Positions 11,279-23,569 of a stretch of DNA of 64,000 nucleotides are shown here, one piece after another. Position 1 is the first letter of the stretch; the number at the start of each line of letters is the position of its first letter. A program made the translations under genes and the position numbers. Location of the stretch: assembly GCA_943735955.1 (NCBI GenBank), contig CALSEQ010000043.1:67001-131000 (forward strand). Reading direction: 5' to 3'. This DNA comes from Piscicola geometra (taxonomy: Eukaryota; Annelida; Clitellata; Hirudinida; Piscicolidae). The notes below the pieces were generated by a model. It did not search any database. It saw only the letters and a program-made list of their open reading frames with translations, and had not been told where the DNA came from.

Positions 11279-12572
11279 ATGAGACAGTCCGAGACCAATA
11301 CGGCGCCAATTTTTTTACTTCTTTATCTTTACTCACCATGCACCCCCACACCAAATCCTTTTTACCCCCCAACCAAACCTACAGGCTAATGGTTGTCCTC
11401 ACTGTCTCACCCTACTCCCAACCCCACACACATAGACAGCGCGAAAGATCCATGGAGGATACACCGAACACCCCCACTGTTATCACACAGCGATTTGTCA
11501 CTTTAACTGAAAGTTTCATTTCGATTGATAGGTGCCTCACCACTCTGTTGATAGCCTAGACGGCTGCTTTCTCTGTTTCCCTCGCCGGAAATTTTCCCTA
11601 CTCTAGGGGATTTTTCCTACGAGAACTCTGGTGCTTTTCAGAAAATTTGTTTTCTGAACACCTCAGTATAGGATCAGAGAAGAGCTTAAGAGCCCGTCAA
11701 AACTCTGTGAGTGAGCGGATCCAAACGGTCCGGCGCCCAAAAAGTTCAACCGGCAATGGCCGCAAGGTTCATTGCTCAGTACTTTGAGGATACCGGACAA
11801 AGTGGAACAGACCTTGCTCTATGTCAACCCGGGCTAAAACCCCACAGGCTTCCATAGAGTGTAGGATCGGTCACTGCCCCTGGATGCCTATGATAGGCCG
11901 CTGATCCTTACTCCCATTCACACACATGAGACAGTCCGAGACCAATACGGCGCCAATTTTTTTACTTCTTTATCTTTACTCACCATGCACCCCCACACCA
12001 AATCCTTTTTACCCCCCAACCAAACCTACAGGCTAATGGTTGTCCTCACTGTCTCACCCTACTCCCAACCCCACACACATGGACAGCGCGAAAGATCCAT
12101 GGAGGATACACCGAACACCCCCACTGTTATCACACAGCGATTTGTCACTTTAACTGAAAGTTTCATTTCGATTGATAGGTGCCTCACCACTCTGTTGATA
12201 GCCTAGACGGTTGCTTTCTCTGTTTCCCTCGCCGGAAATTTTCCCTACTCTAGGGGATTTTTCCTACGAGAACTCTGGTGCTTTTCAGAAAATTTGTTTT
12301 CTGAACACCTCAGTATAGGATCAGAGAAGAGCTTAAGAGCCCGTCAAAACTCTGTGAGTGAGCGGATCCAAACGGTCCGGCGCCCAAAAAGTTCAACCGG
12401 CAATGGCCGCAAGGTTCATTGCTCAGTACTTTGAGGATACCGGACAAAGTAGAACAGACCTTGCTCTATGTCAATCCGGGCTAGAACCCCACAGGCTTGC
12501 ATAGAGTGTAGGATCGGTCACTGCCCCTGGATGCCTATGATAGGCCGCTGATCCTTACTCCCACCCACACAC
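11279..12572 (+). repeat. Monomers M18-M19, adjacent duplicated pair
   Basis: Two neighbouring copies share three variants I found only here: GGCTAATGG for GGCAAATGG, GATTGATAGG for GATCGATAGG, and CCCGTCAAAAC for CCCGTCGAAAC. The last two are transitions at CpG. They differ at ACATAGACAG (M18) versus ACATGGACAG, at GACGGTTGC (M19), and at the trailing end of M19 (GTCAATCCGGG). This is a recent single-copy duplication. Confidence 0.9.
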
Positions 12573-15500
12573 ATGAGACAGTCCGAGGCCAATACGGCGC
12601 CAATTTTTTTACTTTTTTATCTTTACTCCCCATGCACCCCCACACCAAATCCTTTTTACCCCTCAACCAAACCTACAGGCAAATGGTTGTCCTCACTGTC
12701 TCACCCTAATCCCAACCCCACACACATGGACAGCGCGAAAGATCCATGGAGGATACACCGAACACCCCCACTGTTGTCACACAGCGATTTGTCACTTTCT
12801 CTGAAAGTTTCATTTCGATCGATAGGTGCCTCACCACTCTGTTGATAGCCTAGACGACTGCTTTCTCTGTTTCCCTTGCCGGAAATTTTCCCTACTCTAG
12901 GGGATTTTTCCTACGAGAACTCTGGTGCTTTTCAGAAAATTTGTTTTCTGAACACCTCAGTATAGGATCAGAGAAGAGCTTAAGAGCCCGTCGAAACTCT
13001 GTGAGTGAGCGGATCCAAACGGTCCGGCGCCTAAAAAGTCCAACCGGCAATGCCGCAAGGTTCTTTGCTCAGTACTTCGAGGACACCGGACAAAGTGGAA
13101 CAGACCTTGCTCTATGTCAACCCGGGCTAAAACCCCACAGGCTTGCATAGAGTGTAGGATCGGTCACTGCCCCTGGATGCCTATGATAGGCCGCTGATCC
13201 TTACTCCCACCCACACACATGAGACAGTCCGAGGCCAATACGGCACCAATTTTTTCACTTCTTTATCTTTACTCCCCATGCACCCCCACACCAAATCCTT
13301 TTTACCCCCCAACCAAACCTACAGGCAAATGGTTGTCCTCACTGTCTCACCCTAATCCCAACCCCACACACAAGGACAGCGCGAAAGATCCATGGAGGAT
13401 ACACCGAACACCCCCACTGTTGTCACAGAGCGATTTGTCACTTTATCTGAAAGTTTCATTTCGATCGATAGGTGCCTCACCATTTTGTTGATAGCCTAGA
13501 CGGCTGCTTTCTCTGTTTCCCTCGCCGGAAATTTTCCCTACTCTAGGGGATTTTTCCTACGAGAACTCTGGTGCTTTTCAGAAAATTTGTTTTCTGAACA
13601 CCTCAGTATAGGATCAGAGAAGAGCTTAAGAGCCCGTCGAAACTCTGTGAGTGAGCGGAATTAAACGGTCCGGCGCCCAAAAAATTCAACCGGCAATGGC
13701 CGCAAGGTTCATTGCTCAGTACTTTGAGGATACCGGACAAAGTGGAACAGACCTTGCTCTATGTCAACCCGGGCTAAAACCCCACAGGCTTCCATAGAGT
13801 GTAGGATCGGTCACTGCCCCTGGATGCCTATGATAGGCCGCTGATCCTTACTCCCACCCACACACATGAGACAGTCCGAAGCCGATACGGCGCCAATTTT
13901 TTTACTTCTTTATCTTTACTCCCCTTGCACCCCCACACCAAATCCTTTTTACCCCTCAACCAAACCTACAGGCAAATGGTTGTCCTCACTGTCTCACCCT
14001 AATCCCAACCCCACACACAAGGACAGCGCAAAAGATCCATGGAGGATACACCGAACACCCCCACTGTTGTCACACAGCGATTTGTCACTTTCTCTGAAAG
14101 TTTCATTTCGATCGATAGGTGCCTCACCACTCTGTTGATAGCCTAGACGGCTGCTTTCTCTGTTTCCCTTGCCGCAAATTTTCCCTACTTTAGGGGATTT
14201 TTCCTACGAGAACTCTGGTGCTTTTCAGAAAATTTGTTTTCTGAACACCTCAGTATAGGATCAGAGAAGAGCTTAAGAGCCCGTCGAAACTCTGTGAGTG
14301 AGCGGATCCAAACGGTCCGGCGCCCAAAAAGTCCAACCGGCAATGGCCGCAAGGTTCTTTGCTCAGTACTTCGAGGACACCGGACAAAGTGGAACAGACC
14401 TTGCTCTATGTCAACCCGGGCTAAAACCCCACAGGCTTGCATAGAGTGTAGGATCGGTCACTGCCCCTGGATGCCTATGATAGGCCGCTGATCCTTACTC
14501 CCACCCACACACATGAGACAGTCCGAGGCCAATACGGCACCAATTTTTTCACTTCTTTATCTTTACTCCCCATGCACCCCCACACCAAATCCTTTTTACC
14601 CCCCAACCAAACCTACAGGCAAATGGTTGTCCTCACTGTCTCACCCTAATCCCAACCCCACACACAAGGACAGCGCGAAAGATCCATGGAGGATACACCG
14701 AACACCCCCACTGTTGTCACACAGCGATTTGTCACTTTATTTGAAAGTTTCATTTCGATCGATAGGTGCCTCACCACTCTGTTGATAGCCTAGACGGCTG
14801 CTTTCTCTGTTTCCCTCGCCGGAAATTTTCCCTACTCTAGGGGATTTTTCCTACGAGAACTCTGGTGCTTTTCAGAAAATTTGTTTTCTGAACACCTCAG
14901 TATAGGATCAGGGAAGAGCTTAAGAGCCCGTCGAAACTCTGTGAGTGAGCGGATCGAAATGGTCCGGCGCCCAAAAAGTCCAACCGGCAATGGCCGCAAG
15001 GTTCTTTGCTCAGTACTTCGAGGACACCGGACAAAGTGGAACAGACGTTGCTCTATGTCAACCCGGGCTAAAACCCCACAGGCTTGCATAGAGTGTAGGA
15101 TCGGTCACTGCCCCTGGATGCCTATGATAGGCCGCTGATCCTTACTCCCACCCACACACATGAGACAGTCCGAGGCCAATACGGCACCAATTTTTTCACT
15201 TCTTTATCTTTACTCCCCATGCACCCCCACACCAAATCCTTTTTACCCCTCAACCAAACCTACAGGCAAATGGTTGTCCTCACTGTCTCACCCTAATCCC
15301 AACCCCACACACAAGGACAGCGCGAAAGATCCATGGAGGATACACCGAACACCCCCACTGTTGTCACACAGCGATTTGTCACTTTATCTGAAAGTTTCAT
15401 TTCGATCGATAGGTGCCTCACCATTTTGTTGATAGCCTAGACGGCTGCTTTCTCTGTTTCCCTCGCCGGAAATTTTCCCTACTCTAGGGGATTTTTCCTA

Positions 15501-18394
15501 CGAGAACTCTGGTGCTTTTCAGAAAATTTGTTTTCTGAACACCTCAGTATAGGATCAGAAAAGAGCTTAAGAGCCCGTCGAAACTCTGTGAGTGAGCGGA
15601 TCCAAACGGTCCGGCGCCCAAAAAATTCAACCGGCAATGGCCGCAAGGTTCATTGCTCAGTACTTTGAGGATACCGGACAAAGTGGAACAGACCTTGCTC
15701 TATGTCAACCCGGGCTAAAACCCCACAGGCTTCTATAGAGTGTAGGATCGGTCACTGCCCCTGGATGCCTATGATAGGCCGCTGATCCTTACTCCCACCC
15801 ACACACATGAGACAGTCCGAAGCCGATACGGCGCCAATTTTTTTACTTCTTTATCTTTACTCACCATGCACCCCCACACCAAATCCTTTTTACCCCCCAA
15901 CCAAACCTACAGGCAAATGGTTGTCCTCACTGTCTCACCCTACTCCCAACCCCACACACATGGACAGCGCGAAAGATCCATGGAGGATACACCGAACACC
16001 CCCACTGTTATCACACAGCGATTTGTCACTTTAACTGAAAGTTTCATTTCGATCGATAGGTGCCTCACCACTCTGTTGATAGCCTAGACGGCTGCTTTCT
16101 CTGTTTCCCTCGCCATAAATCTTCCCTACTCTAGGGGATTTTTCCTACGAGAACTCTGGTGCTTTTCAGAAAATTTGTTTTCTGAACACCTCAGTATAGG
16201 ATCAGAGAAGAGCTTAAGAGCCCGTCGAAACTCTGTGAGTGAGCGGATCCAAACGGTCCGGCGCCCAAAAAATTCAACCGGCAATGGCCGCAAGGTTCAT
16301 TGCTCAGTACTTTGAGGATACCGGACAAAGTGGAACAGACCTTGCTCTATGTCAACCCGGGCTAAAACCCCACAGGCTTCTATAGAGTGTAGGATCGGTC
16401 ACTGCCCCTGGATGCCTATGATAGGCCGCTGATCCTTACTCCCACCCACACACATGAGACAGTCCGAAGCCGATACGGCGCCAATTTTTTTACTTCTTTA
16501 TCTTTACTCACCATGCACCCCCACACCAAATCCTTTTTACCCCCCAACCAAACCTACAGGCAAATGGTTGTCCTCACTGTCTCACCCTACTCCCAACCCC
16601 ACACACATGGACAGCGCGAAAGATCCATGGAGGATACACCGAACACCCCCACTGTTATCACACAGCGATTTGTCACTTTAACTGAAAGTTTCATTTCGAT
16701 CGATAGGTGCCTCACCACTCTGTTGATAGCCTAGACGGCTGCTTTCTCTGTTTCCCTCGCCGGAAATTTTCCCTACTCTAGGGGATTTTTCCTACGAGAA
16801 CTCTGGTGCTTTTCAGAAAATTTGTTTTCTGAACACCTAAGTATAGGATCAGAGAAGAGCTTAAGAGCCCGTCGAAACTCTGTGAGTGAGCGGATCCAAA
16901 CGGTCCGGCGCCCAAAAAGTCCAACCGGCAATGGCCGCAAGGTTCTTTGCTCAGTACTTCGAGGACACCGGACAAAGTGGAACAGACCTTGCTCTATGTC
17001 AACCCGGGCTAAAACCCCACAGGCTTGCATAGAGTGTAGGATCGGTCACTGCCCCTGGATGCCTATGATAGGCCGCTGATCCTTACTCCCACCCACACAC
17101 ATGAGACAGTCCGAGGCCAATACGGCACCAATTTTTTCATTTCTTTATCTTTACTCCCCTTGCACCCCCACACCAAATCCTTTTTACCCCTCTACCAAAC
17201 CTACAGGCAAATGGTTGTCCTCACTGTCTCACCCTAATCCCAACCCCACACACAAGGACAGCGCGAAAGATCCATGGAGGATACACCGAACACCCCCACT
17301 GTTGTCACACAGCGATTTGTCACTTTATCTGAAAGTTTCATTTCGATCGATAGGTGCCTCACCATTTTGTTGATAGCCTAGACGGCTGCTTTCTCTGTTT
17401 CCCTCGCCGGAAATTTTCCCTACTCTAGGGGATTTTTCCTACGAGAACTCTGGTGCTTTTCAGAAAATTTGTTTTCTGAACACCTCAGTATAGGATCAGA
17501 GAAGAGCTTAAGAGCCCGTCGAAACTCTGTGAGTGAGCGGATCCAAACGGTCCGGCGCCCAAAAAATTCAACCGGCAATGGCCGCAAGGTTCATTGCTCA
17601 GTACTTTGAGGATACCGGACAAAGTGGAACAGACCTTGCTCTATGTCAACCCGGGCTAAAACCCCACAGGCTTGCATAGAGTGTAGGATCGGTCACTGCC
17701 CCTGGATGCCTATGATAGGCCGCTGATCCTTACTCCCACCCACACACATGAGACAGTCCGAGGCCAATACGGCACCAATTTTTTCATTTCTTTATCTTTA
17801 CTCCCCTTGCACCCCCACACCAAATCCTTTTTACCCCTCAACCAAACCTACAGGCAAATGGTTTTCCTCACTGTCTCACCCTAATCCCAACCCCACACAC
17901 AAGGACAGCGCGAAAGATCCATGGAGGATACACCGAACACCCCCACTGTTGTCACACAGCGATTTGTCACTTTATCTGAAAGTTTCATTTCGATCGATAG
18001 GTGCCTCACCATTTTGTTGATAGCCTAGACGGCTGCTTTCTCTGTTTCCCTCGCCGGAAATTTTCCCTACTCTAGGGGATTTTTCCTACGAGAACTCTGG
18101 TGCTTTTCAGAAAATTTGTTTTCTGAACACCTCAGTATAGGATCAGAGAAGAGCTTAAGAGCCCGTCGAAACTCTGTGAGTGAGCGGATCCAAACGGTCC
18201 GGCGCCCAAAAAATTCAACCGGCAATGGCCGCAAGGTTCATTGCTCAGTACTTTGAGGATACCGGACAAAGTGGAACAGACCTTGCTCTATGTCAACCCG
18301 GGCTAAAACCCCACAGGCTTGCATAGAGTGTAGGATCGGTCACTGCCCCTGGATGCCTATGATAGGCCGCTGATCCTTACTCCCACCCACACAC
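12573..18394 (+). repeat. Monomers M20-M28, mosaic block with ACAAGG and CATTTTGTTG variants
   Basis: Copies start at 12573, 13219, 13866, 14513, 15160, 15807, 16454, 17101 and 17748. M21 to M24, M27 and M28 read ACACAAGGACAG in place of ACACATGGACAG. M21, M24, M27 and M28 read CACCATTTTGTTG. M22, M25 and M26 start GAAGCCGATACGG. M21/M24 and M22/M25 are each 1941 bp apart, a trimer spacing, while M25/M26 are near-identical neighbours. M20 is 646 bp (AATGCCGC lacks a G). The GGATCC site is lost in M21 (GGAATT, 13657-13662) and M23 (GGATCG, 14951-14956). Confidence 0.88.
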
Positions 18395-20982
18395 ATGAGA
18401 CAGTCCGAGGCCAATACGGCGCCAATTTTTTTACTTCTTTATCTTTACTCACCATGCACCCCCACACCAAATCCTTTTTACCCCCCAACCAAACCTACAG
18501 GCAAATGGTTGTGCTCACTGTCTCACCCTTCTCCCAACCCCACACACATGGACAGCGCGAAAGATCCATGGAGGATACACCGAACACCCCCACTGTTATC
18601 ACACAGCGATTTGTCACTTTCTCTGAAAGTTTCATTTCGATCGATAGGTGCCTCACCACTCTGTTGATAGCCTAGACGGCTGCTTTCTCTGTTTCCCTCG
18701 CCGGAAATTTTCCCTACTCTAGGGGATTTTTCCTACGAGAACTCTAGTGCTTTTCAGAAAATTTGTTTTCTGAACACCTCAGTATAGGATCAGAGAAGAG
18801 CTTAAGAGCCCGTCGAAACTCTGTGAGTGAGCGGATCCAAACGGTCCGGCGCCCAAAAAATTCAACCGGCAATGGCCGCAAGGTTCATTGCTCAGTACTT
18901 TGAGGATACCGGACAAAGTGGAACAGACCTTGCTCTATGTCAACCCGGGCTAAAACCCCACAGGTTTCCATAGAGTGTAGGATCGGTCACTGCCCCTGGA
19001 TGCCTATGAAAGGCCGCTGATCCTTACTCCCACCCACACACATGAGACAGTCCGAAGCCGATACGGCGCCAATTTTTTTACTTCTTTATCTTTACTCACC
19101 ATGCACCCCCACACCAAATTCTTTTTACCCCCCAACCAAACCTACAGGCAAATGGTTGTCCTCACTGTCTCACCCTACTCCCAACCCCACACACATGGAC
19201 AGCGCGAAAGATCCATGGAGGATACACCGAACACCCCCACTGTTATCACACAGCGATTTGTCACTTTCTCTGAAAGTTTCATTTCGATCGATAGGTGCCT
19301 CACCACTCTGTTGATAGCCTAGACGGCTGCTTTCTCTGTTTCTCTCGCCGGAAATTTTCCCAACTCTAGGGGATTTTTCCTACGAGAACTCTGGTGCTTT
19401 TCAGAAAATTTGTTTTCTGAACACCTCAGTATAGGATCAGAGAAGAGTTTAAGAGCCCGTCGAAACTCTGTGAGTGAGCGGATCCAGACGGTCCGGCGCC
19501 CAAAAAGTTCAACCGGCAATGGCCGCAAGGTTAATTGCTCAGTACTTTGAGGATACCGGACAAAGTGGAACAGACCTTGCTCTATGTCAACCCGGGCTAA
19601 AACCCCACAGGCTTGCATAGAGTGTAGGATCGGTCACTGCCCCTGGATGCCTATGATAGGCCGCTGATCCTTACTACCACCCACACACAGGAGACAGTCC
19701 GAGGCTAATACGGCGCCAATTTTTTTACTTCTTTATCTTTACTCCCCATGCACCCCCACACCAAATCCTTTTTACCCCTCAACCAAACCTACAGGCAAAT
19801 GGTTGTCCTCACTGTCTCACCCTAATCCCAACCCCACACACAAGGACAGCGCGAAAGATCCATGGAGGATACACCGAACACCCCCACTGTTGTCACACAG
19901 CGATTTGTCACTTTATCTGAAAGTTTCATTTCGATCGATAGGTGCCTCACCATTTTGTTGATAGCCTAGACGGCTGCTTTCTCTGTTTCCCTCGCCGGAA
20001 ATTTTCCCTACTCTAGGGGATTTTTCCTACGAGAACTCTAGTGCTTTTCAGAAAATTTGTTTTCTGAACACCTCAGTATAGGATCAGAGAAGAGCTTAAG
20101 AGCCCGTCGAAACTCTGTGAGTGAGCGGATCCAAACGGTCCGGCGCCCAAAAAATTCAACCGGCAATGGCCGCAAGGTTCATTGCTCAGTACTTTGAGGA
20201 TACCGGACAAAGTGGAACAGACCTTGCTCTATGTCAACCCGGGCTAAAACCCCACAGGTTTCCATAGAGTGTAGGATCGGTCACTGCCCCTGGATGCCTT
20301 TGAAAGGCCGCTGATCCTTACTCCCACCCACACACATGAGACAGTCCGAAGCCGATACGGCGCCAATTTTTTTACTTCTTTATCTTTACTCACCATGCAC
20401 CCCCACACCAAATTCTTTTTACCCCCCAACCAAACCTACAGGCAAATGGTTGTCCTCACTGTCTCACCCTACTCCCAACCCCACACACATGGACAGCGCG
20501 AAAGATCCATGGAGGATACACCGAACACCCCCACTGTTGTCACACAGCGATTTGTCACTTTATCTGAAAGTTTCATTTCGATCGATAGGTGCCTCACCAT
20601 TTTGTTGATAGCCTAGACGGCTGCTTTCTCTGTTTCCCTCGCCGGAAATTTTCCCTACTCTAGGGGATTTTTCCTACGAGAACTCTAGTGCTTTTCAGAA
20701 AATTTGTTTTCTGAACACCTCAGTATAGGATCAGAGAAGAGCTTAAGAGCCCGTCGAAACTCTGTGAGTGAGCGGATCCAAACGGTCCGGCGCCCAAAAA
20801 GTCCAACCGGCAATGGCCGCAAGGTTCTTTGCTCAGTACTTCGAGGATACCGGACAAAGTAGAACAGACCTTACTCTATGTCAACCCGGGCGAAAACCCC
20901 ACAGGCTTGCAACGAGTGTAGGATCGGTCACTGCCCCTGGATGCCTATGATAGGCCGCTGATCCTTACTCCCCCCCACACAC
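18395..20982 (+). repeat. Monomers M29-M32, dimer-spaced block with ACTCTAGTGC
   Basis: Copies start at 18395, 19042, 19689 and 20336. M29 and M31 (1294 bp apart) share ACTCTAGTGC, CAGGTTTCC and the altered 13-bp dyad ending GAAAGGC. M30 and M32 (1294 bp apart) share GAAGCCGAT and CAAATTCTTTTT. M31 carries an unusual anchor (CAGGAGACAG). M32 combines an M30-like front with an M31-like TTATCTG/CATTTTG middle, so it appears to be a recombinant. Confidence 0.87.
20296..20308. other. 13-bp inverted repeat, doubly changed variant with symmetry restored
   Basis: M31 reads GCCTTT-G-AAAGGC, a perfect dyad that differs from the usual form at one base in each arm. M29 (19002-19014) has only the right-arm change, GCCTAT-G-AAAGGC, and looks like the intermediate. 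Confidence 0.85.
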
Positions 20983-23569
20983 ATGAGACAGTCCGAGGCC
21001 AATACGGCGCCAATTTTTTTACTTCTTTATCTTTACTCCCCATGCACCCCCACACCAAATCCTTTTTACCCCCCAACCAAACCTACTGGCAAATGGTTGT
21101 CCTCACTGTCTCACCCTAATCCCAACCCCACACACATGGACAGCGCGAAAGATCCATGGAGGATACACCGAACACCCCCACTCTTGTCACACAGCGATTT
21201 GTCACTTTCTCTGAAAGTTTCATTTCGATCGATAGGTGCCTCACCTTTCTGTTGATAGCTTAGACGGCTGCTTTCTCTGTTTCCCTCGCCGGGAATTTTC
21301 CCTACTCTAGGGGATTTTTCCTACGAGAACTCTGGTGCTTTTCAGAAAATTTGTTTTCTGAACACCTCAGTATAGGATCAGAGAAGAGCTTAAGAGCCCG
21401 TCGAAACTCTGTGAGTGAGCGGATCCAAACGGTCCGGCACCCAAAAAGTCAAACCGGCAATGGCCGCAAGGTTCTTTGCTCAGTACTTCGAGGATACCAG
21501 ACAAAGTGGAACAGACCTTGCTCTATGTCAACCCGGGCTAAAACCCCACAGGCTTGCATCGAGTGTAGGATCGGTCACTGCCCCTGGATGCCTATGATAG
21601 GCCGCAGATCCTTACTCCCCCCCACACACATGAGACAGTCCGAGGCCAATACGGCGCCAATTTTTTTCCTTCTATATCTTTACTCACCATGCACCCCCAC
21701 ACCAAATCCTTTTTACCCCCCAACCAAACCTACAGGCAAATGGTTGTCCTCACTGTCTCACCCTACTCCCAACCCCACACACATGGACAGCGCGAAAGAT
21801 CCATGGAGGATACACCGAACACCCCCACTGTTATCACACAGCGATTTGTCACTTTAACTGAAAGTTTCATTTCGATCGATAGGTGCCTCACCACTCTGTT
21901 GATAGCCTAGACGGCTGCTTTCTCTATTTCCCTCGCCGGAAATTTTCCCTACTCTAGGGGATTTTTCCTACGAGAACTCTGGTGCTTTTCAGAAAATTTG
22001 TTTTCTGAACACCTCAGTATAGGATCAGAGAAGAGCTTGAGAGCCCGTCGAAACTCTGTGAGTGAGCGGATCCAAACGGTCCGGCACCCAAAAAGTCAAA
22101 CCGGCAATGGCCGCAAGGTTCTTTGCTCAGTACTTCGAGGATACCGGACAAAGTGGAACAGACCTTGCTCTATGTCAACCCAGGCTAAAACCCCACAGGT
22201 TTGCATAGAGTGTAGGATCGGTCACTGCCCCTGGATGCCTATGATAGGCCGCTGATCCTTACTCCCACCCACACACATGAGACAGTCCGAGGCCAATACG
22301 GCGTATATTTTTTACTTCTTTATCTTTACTCCCCATGCACCCCCACACCAAATCCTTTTTACCCCCCAACCAAACCTACAGGCAAATGGTTGTCCTCACT
22401 GTCTCACCCTACTCCCAACCCCACACACATGGACAGCGCGAAAGATCCATGGAGGATACACCGAACACCCCCACTGTTATCACACAGCGATTTGTCACTT
22501 TAACTGAAAGTTTCATTTCGATCGATAGGTGCCTCACCACTCTGTTGATAGCCTAGACGGCTGCTTTCTCTATTTCCCTCGCCGGAAATTTTCCCTACTC
22601 TAGGGGATTTTTCCTACGAGAACTCTGGTGCTTTTCAGAAAATTTGTTTTCTGAACACCTCAGTATAGGATCAGAGAAGAGCTTGAGAGCCCGTCGAAAC
22701 TCTGTGAGTGAGCGGATCCAAACGGTCCGGCACCCAAAAAGTCAAACCGGCAATGGCCGCAAGGTTCTTTGCTCAGTACTTCGAGGATACCGGACAAAGT
22801 GGAACAGACCTTGCTCTATGTCAACCCAGGCTAAAACCCCACAGGCTTGCATAGAGTGTAGGATCGGTCACTGCCCCTGGATGCCTATGATAGGCCGCTG
22901 ATCCTTACTCCCACCCACACACATGAGACAGTCCGAGGCCAATACGGCGTAAATTTTTTTACTTCTTTATCTTTACTCCCCATGCACCCCCACACCAAAT
23001 CCTTTTTACCCCCCAACCAAACCTACTGGCAAATGGTTGTCCTCACTGTCTCACCCTAATCCCAACCCCACACACATGGAAAGCGCGAAAGATCCATGGA
23101 GGATACACCGAACACCCCCACTCTTGTCACACAGCGATTTGTCACTTTCTCTGAAAGTTTCATTTCGATCGATAGGTGCCACACCACTCTGTTGATAGCT
23201 TGGACGGCTGCTTTCTCTGTTTCCCTCGCCGGAAATTTTCCCTACTCTAGGGGATTTTTCCTACGAGAACTCTGGGGCTTTTCAGAAAATTTCTTTTCTG
23301 AACACCTCAGTATAGGATCAGAGAAGAGCTTAAGAGCCCGTCGAAACTCTGTGAGTGAGCGGATCCAGACGTTCCGGCGCCCAAAAAGTTCAACCGGCAA
23401 TGGCCGCAAGGTTCATTGCTCAGTACTTAGAGGATTCCGGACAAAGTGGAACAGACCTTGCTCTATGTCAACCCGGGCTAAAACCCCACAGGCTTGCATA
23501 AAGTGTAGGATCGGTCACTGTCCCTGGATGCCTATGATGGGCCGCTGATCCTTACTCCCACCCACACAC
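20983..23569 (+). repeat. Monomers M33-M36, transition block with GGCGTA variants
   Basis: Copies start at 20983, 21630, 22277 and 22923. M34 and M35 share GAGCTTGAGAGC, GGCACCC and the CTACTCCC/TTATCAC/TTAACTG front haplotype, and they are the last copies with the full form of it. M35 and M36 have GGCGTATATT or GGCGTAAATT in place of GGCGCCAATT, so one of the two GGCGCC sites is lost. M33 and M36 read CTACTGGC. M35 is 646 bp. Confidence 0.87.

Noticed and set aside
21351..21857. Longest open reading frame in the window (168 codons), spanning two copies
   Set aside because: It runs through the repeat boundary only because a GCTGATCC-to-GCAGATCC change removed a stop. No neighbour has it, and the same DNA is read open in other frames and on the other strand.
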